NCBI RefSeq assembly: GCF_001189845.1
Contig: NZ_LFLZ01000006.1
Span: 62,001-126,000, forward strand
DNA length: 64,000 nt
Source: Bradyrhizobium tropiciagri
Lineage (GTDB): Bacteria; Pseudomonadota; Alphaproteobacteria; Rhizobiales; Xanthobacteraceae
Direction of reading: 5' to 3'
The notes beneath the pieces are model-generated. The model made no database searches and was not told the DNA's origin. It was given only the letters and a program-made list of their open reading frames with translations. The translations under genes were made by a program, and so were the position numbers. Below are positions 1 through 8,570 of this stretch, piece after piece; the stretch's first letter is position 1; every line of letters starts with the position of its first letter.

Positions 1-578
1 CCGTGGTGCTGCTCGGCCAGGTGCAGACCATGAACTCGGCCTTCACGGGCCTGCTGTTCGGCCTGCTCGGCGCCGTCGTGCTGATCTATTTCCTGATCGT
101 CGTGAACTTCCAGTCCTGGTCGGACCCGTTCGTGATCATCACGGCGCTGCCCGCGGCGCTCGCCGGCATCGTCTGGATGCTGTTCACGACGGAGACCACG
201 CTGTCGGTTCCGGCGCTGACCGGCGCCATCATGTGCATGGGCGTCGCGACCGCCAACAGCGTGCTGGTGATCAGCTTCGCCCGCGAGCGCTATGAGGAGC
301 TCGGCGATCCCATCGCGGCGGCGCTGGAGGCCGGCTTCGTCCGGTTCCGCCCGGTGCTGATGACCGCGCTCGCCATGATCATCGGCATGGCGCCGATGGC
401 GCTCGGGCTCGGCGAGGGCGGCGAGCAGAACGCGCCGCTCGGCCGGGCCGTGATCGGCGGCCTGATCTTCGCCACCTTCGCCACCCTGATGTTTGTTCCC
501 GTGGTATTCAGTATGGTACACAAGAAGCAAGGCGCCAAAGCCGCCGCCTCATCGGAGATTCCGCATGCAGCCCACTGA
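1..578 (+). CDS. RND efflux transporter permease, C-terminal part (partial)
   Basis: Only the last 190 or so residues are in the window; the gene begins upstream. The visible part is the C-terminal membrane half of an AcrB/MexF-like inner-membrane proton antiporter. It has four hydrophobic helices, including segments reading GLLFGLLGAVVLIYFLIVV and GRAVIGGLIFATFATLMFVP, and the family's MTALAMIIGMAPMALG loop. The protein would form a tripartite pump with the adaptor encoded next and an outer-membrane channel not seen here. Its end overlaps the adaptor start by 14 bases, so the two are translationally coupled. Permease before adaptor is the reverse of the usual acrAB order. The substrate cannot be read from this fragment. 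Confidence 0.93.
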   Translation, partial: VVLLGQVQTMNSAFTGLLFGLLGAVVLIYFLIVVNFQSWSDPFVIITALPAALAGIVWMLFTTETTLSVPALTGAIMCMGVATANSVLVISFARERYEELGDPIAAALEAGFVRFRPVLMTALAMIIGMAPMALGLGEGGEQNAPLGRAVIGGLIFATFATLMFVPVVFSMVHKKQGAKAAASSEIPHAAH

Positions 579-1770
579 ACAGCGCCCACCGGTGTCCGGC
601 CGGAGGTTGGGCATATTCGGCGTGGTTGCATTGGTCGGCGCGGGGCTGATCGTCGGCACCGGCATCCGCGCCCGCGAGGAGCAGGACAACCGGCTGAAGG
701 AATGGACCGACGACCAGGCCATTCCGACCGTCGCGGTGGCGCTGCCCAACGCCAAGGCGCTGAGCCCCACGATCGATCTGCCGGGCCGGCTCGAGGCCTA
801 TTCCCGCGCGCCCATCTACGCCCGGGTGTCCGGCTATCTGAAGAACTGGGACGCCGACATCGGCGCCCGCGTCAAGGCCGGCCAGGTGATCGCCGAGATC
901 GAGGCGCCCGACCTCGACCAGCAATTGCTGCAGGCACGCGCCGATCTCGCCAGCGCCCAGGCCTCGGCCAAGCTCTCCGAGGCAACGCTCGCCCGGCGCA
1001 AGACGCTGGTGGCCTCGAACTTCGTCTCGGCGCAGGAGATCGACGAGCGCACCGCCGACCTCTCCAACAAGAACGGTGCGGTCAAGGCCGGCCAGGCCAA
1101 TGTCGAGCGGCTGGAAGCGCTCGCCGGCTACAAGAAGATCACGGCGCCGTTCGACGGCGTGGTGACCTCGCGCGACACCGACGTCGGCGCGCTGATCAAT
1201 GCCGGTGGCAACTCGGGTCCGGCGATGTTCACGGTGTCCGACATCACCAAGCTGCGCGTCTATGTCAACGTGCCGCAGAACTACGTGCCGGCGATCAAGA
1301 TCGGCGCCAAGGCCACGCTGTCGCTGCCGGACTACCCGAACCGCAGCTTCCAGGCGACGGTGGAAGCCTCCTCGCAGGCAGTCGACGTCGCCTCCGGCAC
1401 GACGCGGATGCAGCTCGGGCTCGACAATTCCTCCGGCGAATTGATGCCGGGCGGCTATGCCAGCGTGAAGCTGAACCTGCAGCGCGACGCAACGCCGCTC
1501 AGCATTCCCGCCAGCGCGCTGATCTTCAACGGCAACGGCCTGCGGGTCGCAACCGTGACCCCGGACGACAAGGTGCTGTTCAAGACCGTGAAGATCGGCC
1601 GCGACCTCGGCAAGGAGATCGAGCTCGCCTCGGGCCTCGCACCCGACGACCGCATCATCACCGCCCCGCCGGACGGTCTCGCCGACGGCGACCATGTCCG
1701 CGTCACCGGCGCCGGCGCCACCAAGGGCAAGCCGACCACGGCGTCCGAAAAGCAGGACGTGAAGGGGTAG
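565..1770 (+). CDS. RND efflux periplasmic adaptor (membrane fusion protein)
   Basis: A 401-residue HlyD/AcrA-type adaptor linking the RND permease to an outer-membrane channel. The ATG at 565 is chosen because the longer frame would add 24 residues of low-complexity sequence inside the permease end. Residues 14-35 form the N-terminal membrane anchor. A lipoyl/barrel-sandwich half (ARVSGYLKNWDADIGARVKAG) precedes an alpha-helical hairpin rich in Ala, Gln and Lys (about 125-190). The second lipoyl half (YKKITAPFDGVVTSRDTDVG) and beta-barrel domains follow. No Cys lipobox is visible, so anchoring is by the helix. Substrate unknown; the family suggests drugs, solvents or organic acids. Confidence 0.93.
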   Translation: MQPTEQRPPVSGRRLGIFGVVALVGAGLIVGTGIRAREEQDNRLKEWTDDQAIPTVAVALPNAKALSPTIDLPGRLEAYSRAPIYARVSGYLKNWDADIGARVKAGQVIAEIEAPDLDQQLLQARADLASAQASAKLSEATLARRKTLVASNFVSAQEIDERTADLSNKNGAVKAGQANVERLEALAGYKKITAPFDGVVTSRDTDVGALINAGGNSGPAMFTVSDITKLRVYVNVPQNYVPAIKIGAKATLSLPDYPNRSFQATVEASSQAVDVASGTTRMQLGLDNSSGELMPGGYASVKLNLQRDATPLSIPASALIFNGNGLRVATVTPDDKVLFKTVKIGRDLGKEIELASGLAPDDRIITAPPDGLADGDHVRVTGAGATKGKPTTASEKQDVKG

Positions 1771-1821
1771 GGCGCGCGGCTAAGTTCGTTCCCGCCTTTC
1801 AACTCAAGCCGCTTGCTATGC

Positions 1822-1927
1822 CGTCATCCTGAGGTGCGCGCGCTCTTGCGCGCCTCGAAGGATGGCACCACGACGGCGTTTGCGGCCCATCCTTCGAGGC
1901 TCGCTCCGCTCGCACCTCAGGATGACG
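1822..1927. repeat. Intergenic palindromic repeat, family A copy 1
   Basis: Two inverted arms carry GTCATCCTGAGGTGCG and the complementary CGCACCTCAGGATGAC, with inner arms ending in TCGAAGGATG and CATCCTTCGA. It fills the gap between convergent genes. Related copies lie at 3511-3602 and 9244-9344, and a fragment lies near 5926. Confidence 0.85.
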
Positions 1928-1955
1928 GCGGATTTTGCGGCGGTGGCAGGAAGTG

Positions 1956-3470
1956 CTACCCCACCCGCCATTCCAGCATGCCGTCAGCGGCGGTGACGAT
2001 GTTGCCGGTGGTGCCGACCGGTGTGCGATCGAGGTTTTGCAGATACGCCAGTGTCACCGTGTCGCTCGCCGGGATGCGGCCGAGCGTGCGGCGGCCGTCC
2101 TCGGTGCGCAGCATGGTGACGCCATGCTCGACCTCGCCATTGGCGCGATAGATCACGGTGAAGGCTTCGACCTTGCCCTTGCCCGCGGCCTTGTCGGTGA
2201 ACTCGGGTACGTCGCGCCTGTTTCGGTCGGCTTCCGCCTGCACGGAGGTCTCCTGCTTGAGCGCGGTCGTCGGCGCCGCGCGCGACAGCACGAGGCCGTG
2301 GTGCTTGGTGACGAAGCCGCCCTGGCCGTAGAGCAGGCCGAGCGTGCCGCCGCTGCGCAGCTTGCGCACCATCGCGCAGGCCGAATGCGTCATGTAGGTG
2401 TTGAGCGGCGCGCCGAAGAACGTCAGGCCACCGGTCACGGTCGGCTGCACGTCGGCACCCAGGCCCAGCGTGCGGCGCGCCATCTTCGGCACGCAGGGGA
2501 AGCAGCTATAGAGCTCGATCGCGTCGAACTTTTTGCCGTCGCCGCCGACGAGGTCCATCACCGCCTTCAGCACCGCATTCTGCGCGTGGCTCTCGACGAA
2601 CTGGTCGCGGGTCAGGTAGTCGCGCGGCTCTTCCGCCGAGGCGCCGCCGAGCGGATAGATCAGCTTGTCCTCGGGCACGCCCGCCGCACGCGCTTTGGCG
2701 AGGCTGGTCAGGATCAGCGCGCCGCCCATGTTCACCGTCGGGTTCGCCACCATCAGTTTTGTATACGGCCAGGCGATCATCCGGTTGTCGGGAGTTGCCG
2801 TGGTGATCTCCTCGCCGGTGAACTTCTTCTTCAGCCAGGAGCTGGGATTGTCGGCGGCAACCCGCGCATAGGTCGACCACAGGTCGCCGGATTCCTTCAG
2901 TGCCTCGCGCGGCGTCTGGCCCCAATGCGCCGAGGTTGCGGACTCATAGAGCGGATAGACCGTAATCGGCCTGAATACGCCAAGTGTCACCGCCATCGGC
3001 TTCTGGAACGCGGCGCCGCGCTTCGGCTCCTCGACGTCATGCGCGAATGGCGTCCACGGCAATTCGACGCCGGCGCGCTGCGCCTTGGTCGCGGTCGACT
3101 GGGCCTCCGCGCCGCACACCGCGGCGACGCTGCATTCGCCGCGCGCGATGCGCTGCGCCGTCTCATGCAGATAGCGGATCGGGCTCTCGCCGCCGACCGG
3201 GCCGTAATAGAGGTGCGCGGGCGCAATGCCGAGCCGTGCGGCGAGCTGCCTCTCGGGATCGCGGTAGCGCCAGCTCAGGAAGTTGACGACGTCGAGCGAC
3301 TGCACGTCGGCGAGCAGTTTTGCGCCGCTGTCCGCCTCGGCGCGCTTCAGCGCTTGTTCCAGCAAAGTGAGCGGCTCGAGGCCGGCGGCGATGTCCTTTG
3401 GACGATCGACGATCTCGCCGACGCCGACGATGACGGGAATGCGGTCTTCGGGGATTTGAGATATGGTCAT
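1956..3470 (-). CDS. Thiolase-like protein with extra C-terminal domain (TLP1-like acetyl-CoA acetyltransferase family)
   Basis: A 504-residue thiolase-superfamily protein, longer than a typical 390-residue thiolase. Residues about 13-390 follow the thiolase fold; the last 100 (from about GKVEAFTVIYR) form a beta-rich, OB-like extension as described for mycobacterial thiolase-like protein 1. At the position where thiolases have the nucleophilic Cys, the sequence reads GPVGGESPIRYLHETAQRI and has no Cys. True thiolytic activity is therefore doubtful, and a CoA-ester binding or carrier role is possible. ATG at 3470 is preferred; an in-frame GTG at 3485 is an alternative. It lies upstream of no obvious partner and is separated from the next minus-strand gene by a repeat. 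Product name is by family resemblance. Confidence 0.8.
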   Translation of the reverse strand: MTISQIPEDRIPVIVGVGEIVDRPKDIAAGLEPLTLLEQALKRAEADSGAKLLADVQSLDVVNFLSWRYRDPERQLAARLGIAPAHLYYGPVGGESPIRYLHETAQRIARGECSVAAVCGAEAQSTATKAQRAGVELPWTPFAHDVEEPKRGAAFQKPMAVTLGVFRPITVYPLYESATSAHWGQTPREALKESGDLWSTYARVAADNPSSWLKKKFTGEEITTATPDNRMIAWPYTKLMVANPTVNMGGALILTSLAKARAAGVPEDKLIYPLGGASAEEPRDYLTRDQFVESHAQNAVLKAVMDLVGGDGKKFDAIELYSCFPCVPKMARRTLGLGADVQPTVTGGLTFFGAPLNTYMTHSACAMVRKLRSGGTLGLLYGQGGFVTKHHGLVLSRAAPTTALKQETSVQAEADRNRRDVPEFTDKAAGKGKVEAFTVIYRANGEVEHGVTMLRTEDGRRTLGRIPASDTVTLAYLQNLDRTPVGTTGNIVTAADGMLEWRVG

Positions 3471-3510
3471 TTCTTCTTGCTTCACTTTCTAGATCTTCGC
3501 CACGCCGCCG

Positions 3511-3602
3511 CCCTTCGAGGCGCGCAAGAGCGCGCACCTCAGGGTGACGGCTACGGGGAGGTCGTCATCCTGAGGTGCGAGCGCAGCGAGCCTTGAAGGA
3601 TG
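3511..3602. repeat. Intergenic palindromic repeat, family A copy 2
   Basis: Imperfect arms CCTTCGAGGCGCGCAAGAGC... and GTCATCCTGAGGTGCGAGCG...CCTTGAAGGATGA, the same element as at 1822-1927, here with the arms in the opposite order. It separates two minus-strand genes. Confidence 0.8.
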
Positions 3603-3613
3603 AGCCACGTACT

Positions 3614-4747
3614 CTACTCCGCCACCAGCGCGTTCATGTGCTCGACGGCCTCGACGAACTCTTCCTTGAACTCCTGCACGACAGCGCCCGCGGACTTGAC
3701 GCTGTCGACCAGGCCGACACCCTGGCCCACAAAATAGCTGACGAGATCGCGCGCCTTCTCGTTGCCGGCTGCGGCGGCGCGGTCGATGGCGTTGAAGGCG
3801 TCGCGGCTGATGATGCTCTGTAGCGGCATCGGCAGCGCGCCGGGGCTGTCCGGCGAGCGGTCCCAGGCGTCGGTCCAGACCGAGCGGAGCTGCCGTGCCG
3901 GCTTGCCGGTGCGGCCCTTGGAGCGGATCGCGTCGCGCGAGGAAGCCGCGATCATCTTCTCGCGGAAGATCTCCGAGGTCTCCGACTCCACGGTGGCGAG
4001 CCACACCGAGCCGGTCCAGGCGCCGGCCGCGCCCATCGCCATGCACGCCGCCATCTGGCTGCCGGTCATGATGCCGCCGGCGGCGAGCACCGGCACGTCG
4101 CGGATCTTTTTGACCGCCTTGATCACCTCGGGCACCAGCACCATGGTCGAGACCTCGCCGCAATGGCCGCCGGCCTCGGTGCCCTGCGCGACCAGGATGT
4201 CGACGCCGGCCGCGACCTGGCGCAGCGCGTGTTCCTTGGAGCCGACCAGCGCCGCCACCGGCACGTTGTGCTGGCGCCCCATCTCGATCATCGCCTTCGG
4301 CGGCACGCCGAGCGCGTTGGCGATCAGCCTGATCGGATGGCGGAACGAGACTTCGAGCAATTGCAGCGCGGTCTCGGCATCGAACGGCTGCGGCTGGTTG
4401 TCCGCGACGCTCTGCGCCGTGAGCTCGATGTTGTATTTCTTCAGCAGGTTGCGGGTGAAATCGCGATGCTCTTGCGAGACGCGCTTCTCGAGGCTCTTCC
4501 AGGTGACGTTCTTCTCACCGGCGGTGGAGATGTTCTCGGGGATCAGCACGTCGATGCCGTAGGGCTTGCCGTCGACGTGCGCGTCGATCCATTTCAGCTC
4601 CTGCTCCAGCGTCTCCGGCATGTACCGGGTGGCGCCGAACACGCCGAAACCGCCGGCGCGGCTGACCGCCGCCACCACGTCGCGGCAATGGCTGAAAGCG
4701 AGCAGGGGGAATTCGATCCCCAGCATGTCGCAGATCGGTGATTTCAT
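3614..4747 (-). CDS. Nitronate monooxygenase (2-nitropropane dioxygenase family)
   Basis: A 377-residue FMN-dependent TIM-barrel enzyme of the NMO/2-NPD family, which oxidises alkyl nitronates such as propionate-3-nitronate. The N-terminus (SPICDMLGIEFPLLAFSH) begins the barrel. The motif AQGTEAGGHCGEVST carries the family's catalytic-base His, and VLAAGGIMTGSQMAACMAMGA is the phosphate-binding part for FMN. A GGGAGAA ribosome site lies about 10 bases before the ATG at 4747. Some members of this family act as enoyl reductases or in lipid metabolism, and the acyl-CoA neighbourhood makes that possible too. The nitronate role is a family-level assignment. Confidence 0.85.
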   Translation of the reverse strand: MKSPICDMLGIEFPLLAFSHCRDVVAAVSRAGGFGVFGATRYMPETLEQELKWIDAHVDGKPYGIDVLIPENISTAGEKNVTWKSLEKRVSQEHRDFTRNLLKKYNIELTAQSVADNQPQPFDAETALQLLEVSFRHPIRLIANALGVPPKAMIEMGRQHNVPVAALVGSKEHALRQVAAGVDILVAQGTEAGGHCGEVSTMVLVPEVIKAVKKIRDVPVLAAGGIMTGSQMAACMAMGAAGAWTGSVWLATVESETSEIFREKMIAASSRDAIRSKGRTGKPARQLRSVWTDAWDRSPDSPGALPMPLQSIISRDAFNAIDRAAAAGNEKARDLVSYFVGQGVGLVDSVKSAGAVVQEFKEEFVEAVEHMNALVAE

Positions 4748-4924
4748 GGGTTGGTTTTCTCCCGCCGGCTGCTTCTTGTGCTTGTTGGCATCAGCCCGTG
4801 CAACGCTAGCGCATCACGGTCAGCGAAGCCAAGCGGGTTTCGGCCGCGGCGATCTTGCGTGGAGACGCTGCTTGGCAGCATCGCTCGCGGCGCATTCCGC
4901 TGGATAGAAAATGCGGTCCAGCGG

Positions 4925-4950
4925 GGTGGGCAAAGCGAAGTGTGCCCACC
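4925..4950. repeat. Short hairpin repeat
   Basis: GGTGGGCAAAGCGAAGTGTGCCCACC is a near-perfect stem of GGTGGGCA with TGCCCACC, reported here in two parts: left arm 4925-4932 and right arm 4943-4950. It lies in the 276-base gap before the GTG start at 5024, where I see no other gene. It may be another dispersed rhizobial palindrome. Confidence 0.6.
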
Positions 4951-5023
4951 ATCTAGTGCGGATATGCGGATCGGCACGGCGGTTGCCGCGCCGTGGAAAA
5001 ACGTAAAACCGGGAGCCAACGAC

Positions 5024-5905
5024 GTGACTGACGACACCTCTGCCTACGAGCCGCCGAAAGTCTGGACCTGGAACAAGGAGAGCGTCGGGCGCTTCGCCAG
5101 CATCAACCGGCCGATCGCGGGTCCCACCCATGACAAGGAATTGCCGGTCGGCCGCCATCCGCTGCAACTCTATTCGCTGGCGACGCCGAACGGCGTGAAG
5201 GTCACCGTGATGCTGGAAGAGCTGCTCGCGGCGGGCCACAAGGGTGCCGAGTACGACGCCTGGCTGATCAAGATCGACGGCAACCAGTTCGGCAGCGGCT
5301 TCGTCGCGGTCAACCCGAACTCCAAGATCCCGGCGCTGATGGACCGTAGCGGGCCTGAGCCGATCCGGGTGTTCGAGTCGGGCTCGATCCTGGTTTACCT
5401 GGCGGAAAAATTCGGCGCGTTCCTGCCGACCGACGTCAAGACCCGCGCCGAAACCTTCTCCTGGCTATTCTGGCAGATGGGCTCGGCGCCCTATCTCGGC
5501 GGCGGCTTCGGGCATTTCTATGCCTATGCGCCGACCAAGATCGAATACGCCATCGATCGTTTCGCGATGGAGGTGAAGCGCCAGCTCGATGTGCTCGACC
5601 GCCGGCTCGCCGACAACGAATATCTCGCGGGCGACGTCTACACCATCGCCGACATGGCGGTGTGGCCCTGGTACGGCAGCCTGGCCAAGGGCCTGCTCTA
5701 TGGTGGCGGCGAATTCCTCTCGGTGCAGGACTACAAGAACGTGCAGCGCTGGACCGATGCGATTGCGGCCCGGCCCGCGGTGAAGCGCGGCCGCATGGTC
5801 AACCGCACCTGGGGCGAGCCGTCGAGCCAGCTCCACGAGCGGCACGAGGCCAGCGATTTCGAGACCAGGACGCAGGACAAGATCGGCGAGCCGGCGGCGT
5901 CGTAG
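5024..5905 (+). CDS. yghU: Glutathione S-transferase family, YghU-type disulfide-bond oxidoreductase
   Basis: A 293-residue YghU/Nu-class glutathione transferase, acting on organic hydroperoxides and disulfides using two glutathiones. The GTG at 5024 is chosen because GGGAG lies 8 bases upstream; the longer open frame has no family similarity. The N-terminal thioredoxin-like domain includes LYSLATPNGVKVTVMLEEL, with the Thr-Pro-Asn motif that YghU uses instead of a catalytic Ser, Tyr or Cys, and SKIPALMDRSG with the cis-Pro. The alpha-helical C-terminal domain follows (YLAGDVYTIADMAVWPW, the hydrophobic staple and N-capping box). It stands alone, divergent from the nitronate monooxygenase gene, so it is probably a detoxification enzyme. 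Confidence 0.9.
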   Translation: MTDDTSAYEPPKVWTWNKESVGRFASINRPIAGPTHDKELPVGRHPLQLYSLATPNGVKVTVMLEELLAAGHKGAEYDAWLIKIDGNQFGSGFVAVNPNSKIPALMDRSGPEPIRVFESGSILVYLAEKFGAFLPTDVKTRAETFSWLFWQMGSAPYLGGGFGHFYAYAPTKIEYAIDRFAMEVKRQLDVLDRRLADNEYLAGDVYTIADMAVWPWYGSLAKGLLYGGGEFLSVQDYKNVQRWTDAIAARPAVKRGRMVNRTWGEPSSQLHERHEASDFETRTQDKIGEPAAS

Positions 5906-5925
5906 TCTGCGCGATCAATCTGACC

Positions 5926-6046
5926 CGTCATCCTGAGAGGTTCTGAAGCTTTCACCGTCGTCATTGCGAGGAGCGAAGCGACGAAGCAATCCATGCTTCC
6001 GCGTATGCGGTGCGATGGATTGCTTCGCTTCGCTCGCAACGACGAT
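5926..6046. repeat. Intergenic repeat, family A fragment plus family B copy 1
   Basis: A short remnant CGTCATCCTGAGAGG (5927-5941) is followed by a full family-B palindrome. That palindrome has arms with TCATTGCGAGGAGCGAAGCGACGAAGCAATCCAT (here described, left arm 5961-5994) and the complementary ATGGATTGCTTCG on the right. The same element occurs at 12596 and 24012. Confidence 0.8.
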
Positions 6047-6091
6047 GATAGATCCGTCATGAGGAACGCGTTCCGCGCTCCTCGCCATGCA

Positions 6092-6367
6092 TCACCCCAG
6101 CAAATCATCATACTCCGGATGCTTCTTCATGAAGCCCTGGATGAACTCGCATGTCACGACGAGCTTGATGTTCTGCGCGCGCACGGCGTCGAGCGTGGCG
6201 CGGGCGAGTTTTGAGCCGATGCCGCGGCCGCCGAGCTCCGGCGGCACCTCGGTATGAACCAGCGTGATCGTGTCCGGCGTCTTGCGGTACACCACGAAGG
6301 CGGTGTGGCCGTCGACGGCGAGCTCGAACCGGCTCTGCGCGGCGTTGTCGCGGAATGCTTCACTCAT
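6092..6367 (-). CDS. Small GNAT-like N-acetyltransferase (YjdJ type)
   Basis: A 91-residue protein of the compact Gcn5-related acetyltransferase group (YjdJ/COG2388). These keep the acetyl-CoA site but little else of the fold. The core LVHTEVPPELGGRGIGSKLA matches the family signature, with the GGRGIGSKL loop binding the CoA pyrophosphate. The C-terminus FIQGFMKKHPEYDDLL is also typical. It follows the flavin reductase gene on the same strand after 14 bases, so the two are probably one transcript. The acceptor substrate of this group is unknown. Confidence 0.88.
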   Translation of the reverse strand: MSEAFRDNAAQSRFELAVDGHTAFVVYRKTPDTITLVHTEVPPELGGRGIGSKLARATLDAVRAQNIKLVVTCEFIQGFMKKHPEYDDLLG

Positions 6368-6381
6368 TGTCTGGTCCTCGG

Positions 6382-6999
6382 CTATTTTTGCTTCGCGCCT
6401 TCAGCCGCGGGAAACACCACGCGGTCGTCGGTCCGGCAGTAGCGATCGGCGAACATGCGGCCGATCGGGTGATAGCGCTCCATGTGGACGCGCATCGCCT
6501 CATGGTCCCACAATTCGTCGCGGATGTGGAAATGGATGCCTTCGCCCATGATCAGCTGCCGGTCGCCGTTGACGTCGATCAGCTTCCAGGTCTTGCACTC
6601 CATCGCGAATGGCGCATCCGCAAGCCTGGGTACCGCGATCTTGCGTGAGGGCGCAAGCCTCAGGCCGAGATAATCGGGCTCGCCGATCTCGGGCGGGAAA
6701 TCGCCCGAGCTCTCGTGCATCGCGCGCGCCAGCGGCTCGTCGGTGAGATGGACCACGAACTCGGGCGTCGCGCGGATGTTGGCAAGCGTGTCCTTCTCGC
6801 GGCCGCCGGGTCTCCGGTTGACCGCGAACATGCAGAGCGGCGGGTCCTCGCAGAACACGTTGAAGAACGAGAACGGCGCCGCATTGACCACGCCGTCCGG
6901 GCTCGTGCTCGTCACCCAGGCGATCGGCCGCGGCAGCACGAAGGAGGTCAGCACCTTGTAGCGTTCGCGCTGGCTGAGGTCGCTTGCGGCGTATTCCAT
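6382..6999 (-). CDS. Flavin reductase family protein (FMN-binding split barrel)
   Basis: A 205-residue flavin reductase-like protein that likely binds FMN and may supply reduced flavin or act on an unknown substrate. Characteristic segments are RPIAWVTSTSPDGVVNAAPFSFFN near the N-terminus (quoted in part: RPIAWVTSTSPDG) and FAVNRRPGGREKDTLANI, followed by EFVVHLTDE. This larger DIM6/NTAB-type subgroup differs from the small partner reductases of two-component monooxygenases. ATG at 6999 is preferred: the longer frame opens with TTG at 7065 and adds 22 residues inside an inverted repeat. No dedicated monooxygenase lies adjacent. Confidence 0.88.
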   Translation of the reverse strand: MEYAASDLSQRERYKVLTSFVLPRPIAWVTSTSPDGVVNAAPFSFFNVFCEDPPLCMFAVNRRPGGREKDTLANIRATPEFVVHLTDEPLARAMHESSGDFPPEIGEPDYLGLRLAPSRKIAVPRLADAPFAMECKTWKLIDVNGDRQLIMGEGIHFHIRDELWDHEAMRVHMERYHPIGRMFADRYCRTDDRVVFPAAEGAKQK

Positions 7000-7033
7000 G
7001 GGGCTATCCGGAATTTCGGTGAGCGGGTGCGAA

Positions 7034-7079
7034 GCGTAACCCGCCGCCGGCGGTTCGAAAAGCAAAAGGCGGGTTACGC
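7034..7079. repeat. 12-bp inverted repeat
   Basis: GCGTAACCCGCC at 7034-7045 pairs exactly with GGCGGGTTACGC at 7068-7079 across a 22-base loop. It lies in the leader of the flavin reductase gene. It could be a dispersed repeat or an mRNA hairpin. Confidence 0.65.
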
Positions 7080-7119
7080 TTGCGCGAACCCGCCTCGCAG
7101 ACCTGCTCTTGCTTTCTTA

Positions 7120-7290
7120 CCTCGCCCCGCTTGCGGGGAGAGGTCATATCGCATCGTTAGATGCGATATGGGTGAGGGGGAGGTCTCCGCGAGTGCGTTT
7201 TTCACCGTCCTTGTGGAGACTCCCCCTCATCCCGACCTTCCAAGAGCGAGCTTCGCTCGTCTCGACCCCGCAAGCGGGGAGAAGGGGAAG
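7120..7290. repeat. Intergenic repeat, family H copy 1
   Basis: Outer arms CCCCGCTTGCGGGGAGA and CCCCGCAAGCGGGGAGA surround nested hairpins (GATGCGATATGG; GAGGGGGAGG with CTCCCCCTC). The related copy is at 53133-53289. Apart from this element and the hairpin at 7034, the 296-base gap 7000-7295 holds nothing I can recognise. Confidence 0.8.
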
Positions 7291-7295
7291 ATAGG

Positions 7296-8570
7296 TTACG
7301 GCATGCTCAGCTCGTGGCGGCCGACCACCATCCAGTGCACCTCGTCCGGACCGTCGGCGAAGCGGAGATGGCGGACGTCCTGGTACATTTCGCCGAGCGG
7401 CGACCACTGCGAGATGCCGGTGGCGCCGTGCATCTGGATCGCCTGGTCGATCACCTTGCAAGCCCGCTCGGGGACCATGGCCTTGACCATCGAGACCCAG
7501 ACGCGGGCTTCCTTGTTGCCGAGCACGTCCATCGCCTTGGCGGCCTTCAGCACCATCAGCCGCATCGCCTCGATCTCGCAGCGGGCCTGGGCGATGATCT
7601 GCATGTTGCCGCCGAGATGGGCGATCTTCTTGCCGAAGGCCTCGCGGGTCAGGCCACGCTGCACCATCATGTCGAGCGCCTTCTCGGCCTTGCCGATGGT
7701 GCGCATGCAGTGATGGATGCGGCCCGGGCCGAGGCGGACCTGGGAGATCTCGAAGCCGCGGCCCTCGCCGAGCAGCATGTTCTCCTTCGGCACCTTGCAA
7801 TTGTTGAAGCGCAGATGCATGTGGCCGCGCGGCGCATGATCATGGCCGAACACGTGCATCGGGCCGAGGATCTCGACGCCGGGGGTGTCGATCGGCACCA
7901 GGATCTGCGACTGCTGCTTGCTGGGCGCCGCGTCCGGATTGGTCTTCACCATCACGATCATGATCTTGCAGCGCGGATCGCCGGCGCCGGAGATGTAATA
8001 CTTCTCGCCGTTGATCACCCACTCGTCGCCGACCAGCTTGGCTGTGGTCGAGATGTTCTTGGCGTCGGAGGAGGCGACGTTCGGCTCGGTCATCGCATAG
8101 GCCGAGCGGATCTCGCCGTTGAGCAGCGGCTTCAGCCACTTCTCCTTCTGCGCCTTGGTGCCGACGCGCTCCAGCACTTCCATGTTGCCGGTGTCGGGCG
8201 CCGAGCAGTTCATGGTCTCGGATGCCAGCGGGCTCTTGCCGAGCTCGGCCGCGATATAGGCGTAGTCGAGGTTGTTGAGGCCATCGCCGGTCTCGGCGTC
8301 GGGCAGGAAGAAGTTCCAGAGGCCGACTTCCTTGGCCTTGTCCTTGGCCTTCTGCAGGATCGCGAGCTGCTCGTCGGTGAAGCTCCAGCGGTTGGTCTTC
8401 TTCTCGCCGGCGCGATAGAACTCGACCGACATCGGGTCGACGGTGTCGCGGATGAACTGCTTCACATGGTCGTAGAGCGGGCGGACCTTGTCCGACATCC
8501 GGAGGTCGTTGAGCTCGTCGCCCGGATTGAGCGTGTAGTTCGTGGTGCGCGGCACATAGGCATGTTTCAT
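7296..8570 (-). CDS. Acyl-CoA dehydrogenase family protein, ACAD10/ACAD11 type
   Basis: A 424-residue FAD flavoprotein. Segments AYAMTEPNVASSDAKNI, INGEKYYISGAGDPRCKI, FEISQVRLGPGRIHHCMRT and RFADGPDEVH closely follow the human ACAD10/ACAD11 subfamily rather than short- or medium-chain ACADs. The Glu of DGPDEVH sits where ACADs carry a C-terminal catalytic-region acid. In that subfamily the dehydrogenase works with a kinase domain on 4-hydroxyacyl-CoA, via a 4-phosphoacyl-CoA. A matching kinase-like gene is 3 kb away at 11103 on the other strand. Start ATG 8570. The subfamily call is from remembered sequence, not alignment. Confidence 0.92.
   Translation of the reverse strand: MKHAYVPRTTNYTLNPGDELNDLRMSDKVRPLYDHVKQFIRDTVDPMSVEFYRAGEKKTNRWSFTDEQLAILQKAKDKAKEVGLWNFFLPDAETGDGLNNLDYAYIAAELGKSPLASETMNCSAPDTGNMEVLERVGTKAQKEKWLKPLLNGEIRSAYAMTEPNVASSDAKNISTTAKLVGDEWVINGEKYYISGAGDPRCKIMIVMVKTNPDAAPSKQQSQILVPIDTPGVEILGPMHVFGHDHAPRGHMHLRFNNCKVPKENMLLGEGRGFEISQVRLGPGRIHHCMRTIGKAEKALDMMVQRGLTREAFGKKIAHLGGNMQIIAQARCEIEAMRLMVLKAAKAMDVLGNKEARVWVSMVKAMVPERACKVIDQAIQMHGATGISQWSPLGEMYQDVRHLRFADGPDEVHWMVVGRHELSMP

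Noticed and set aside
1935-3596. A 553-codon plus-strand open frame
   Set aside because: It runs opposite the thiolase-like gene and through a repeat, with antisense-type composition.
3614-4747. Trans-acting enoyl reductase (FabK) for the NMO-family protein
   Set aside because: FabK shares the fold, but the GTEAGGHCG motif and length fit the nitronate monooxygenase group; there are no fab neighbours.
7120-7290. A riboswitch or structured RNA leader
   Set aside because: The nested hairpins recur at 53133 in an unrelated context and match a dispersed repeat, and the element lies downstream, not upstream, of the ACAD gene.
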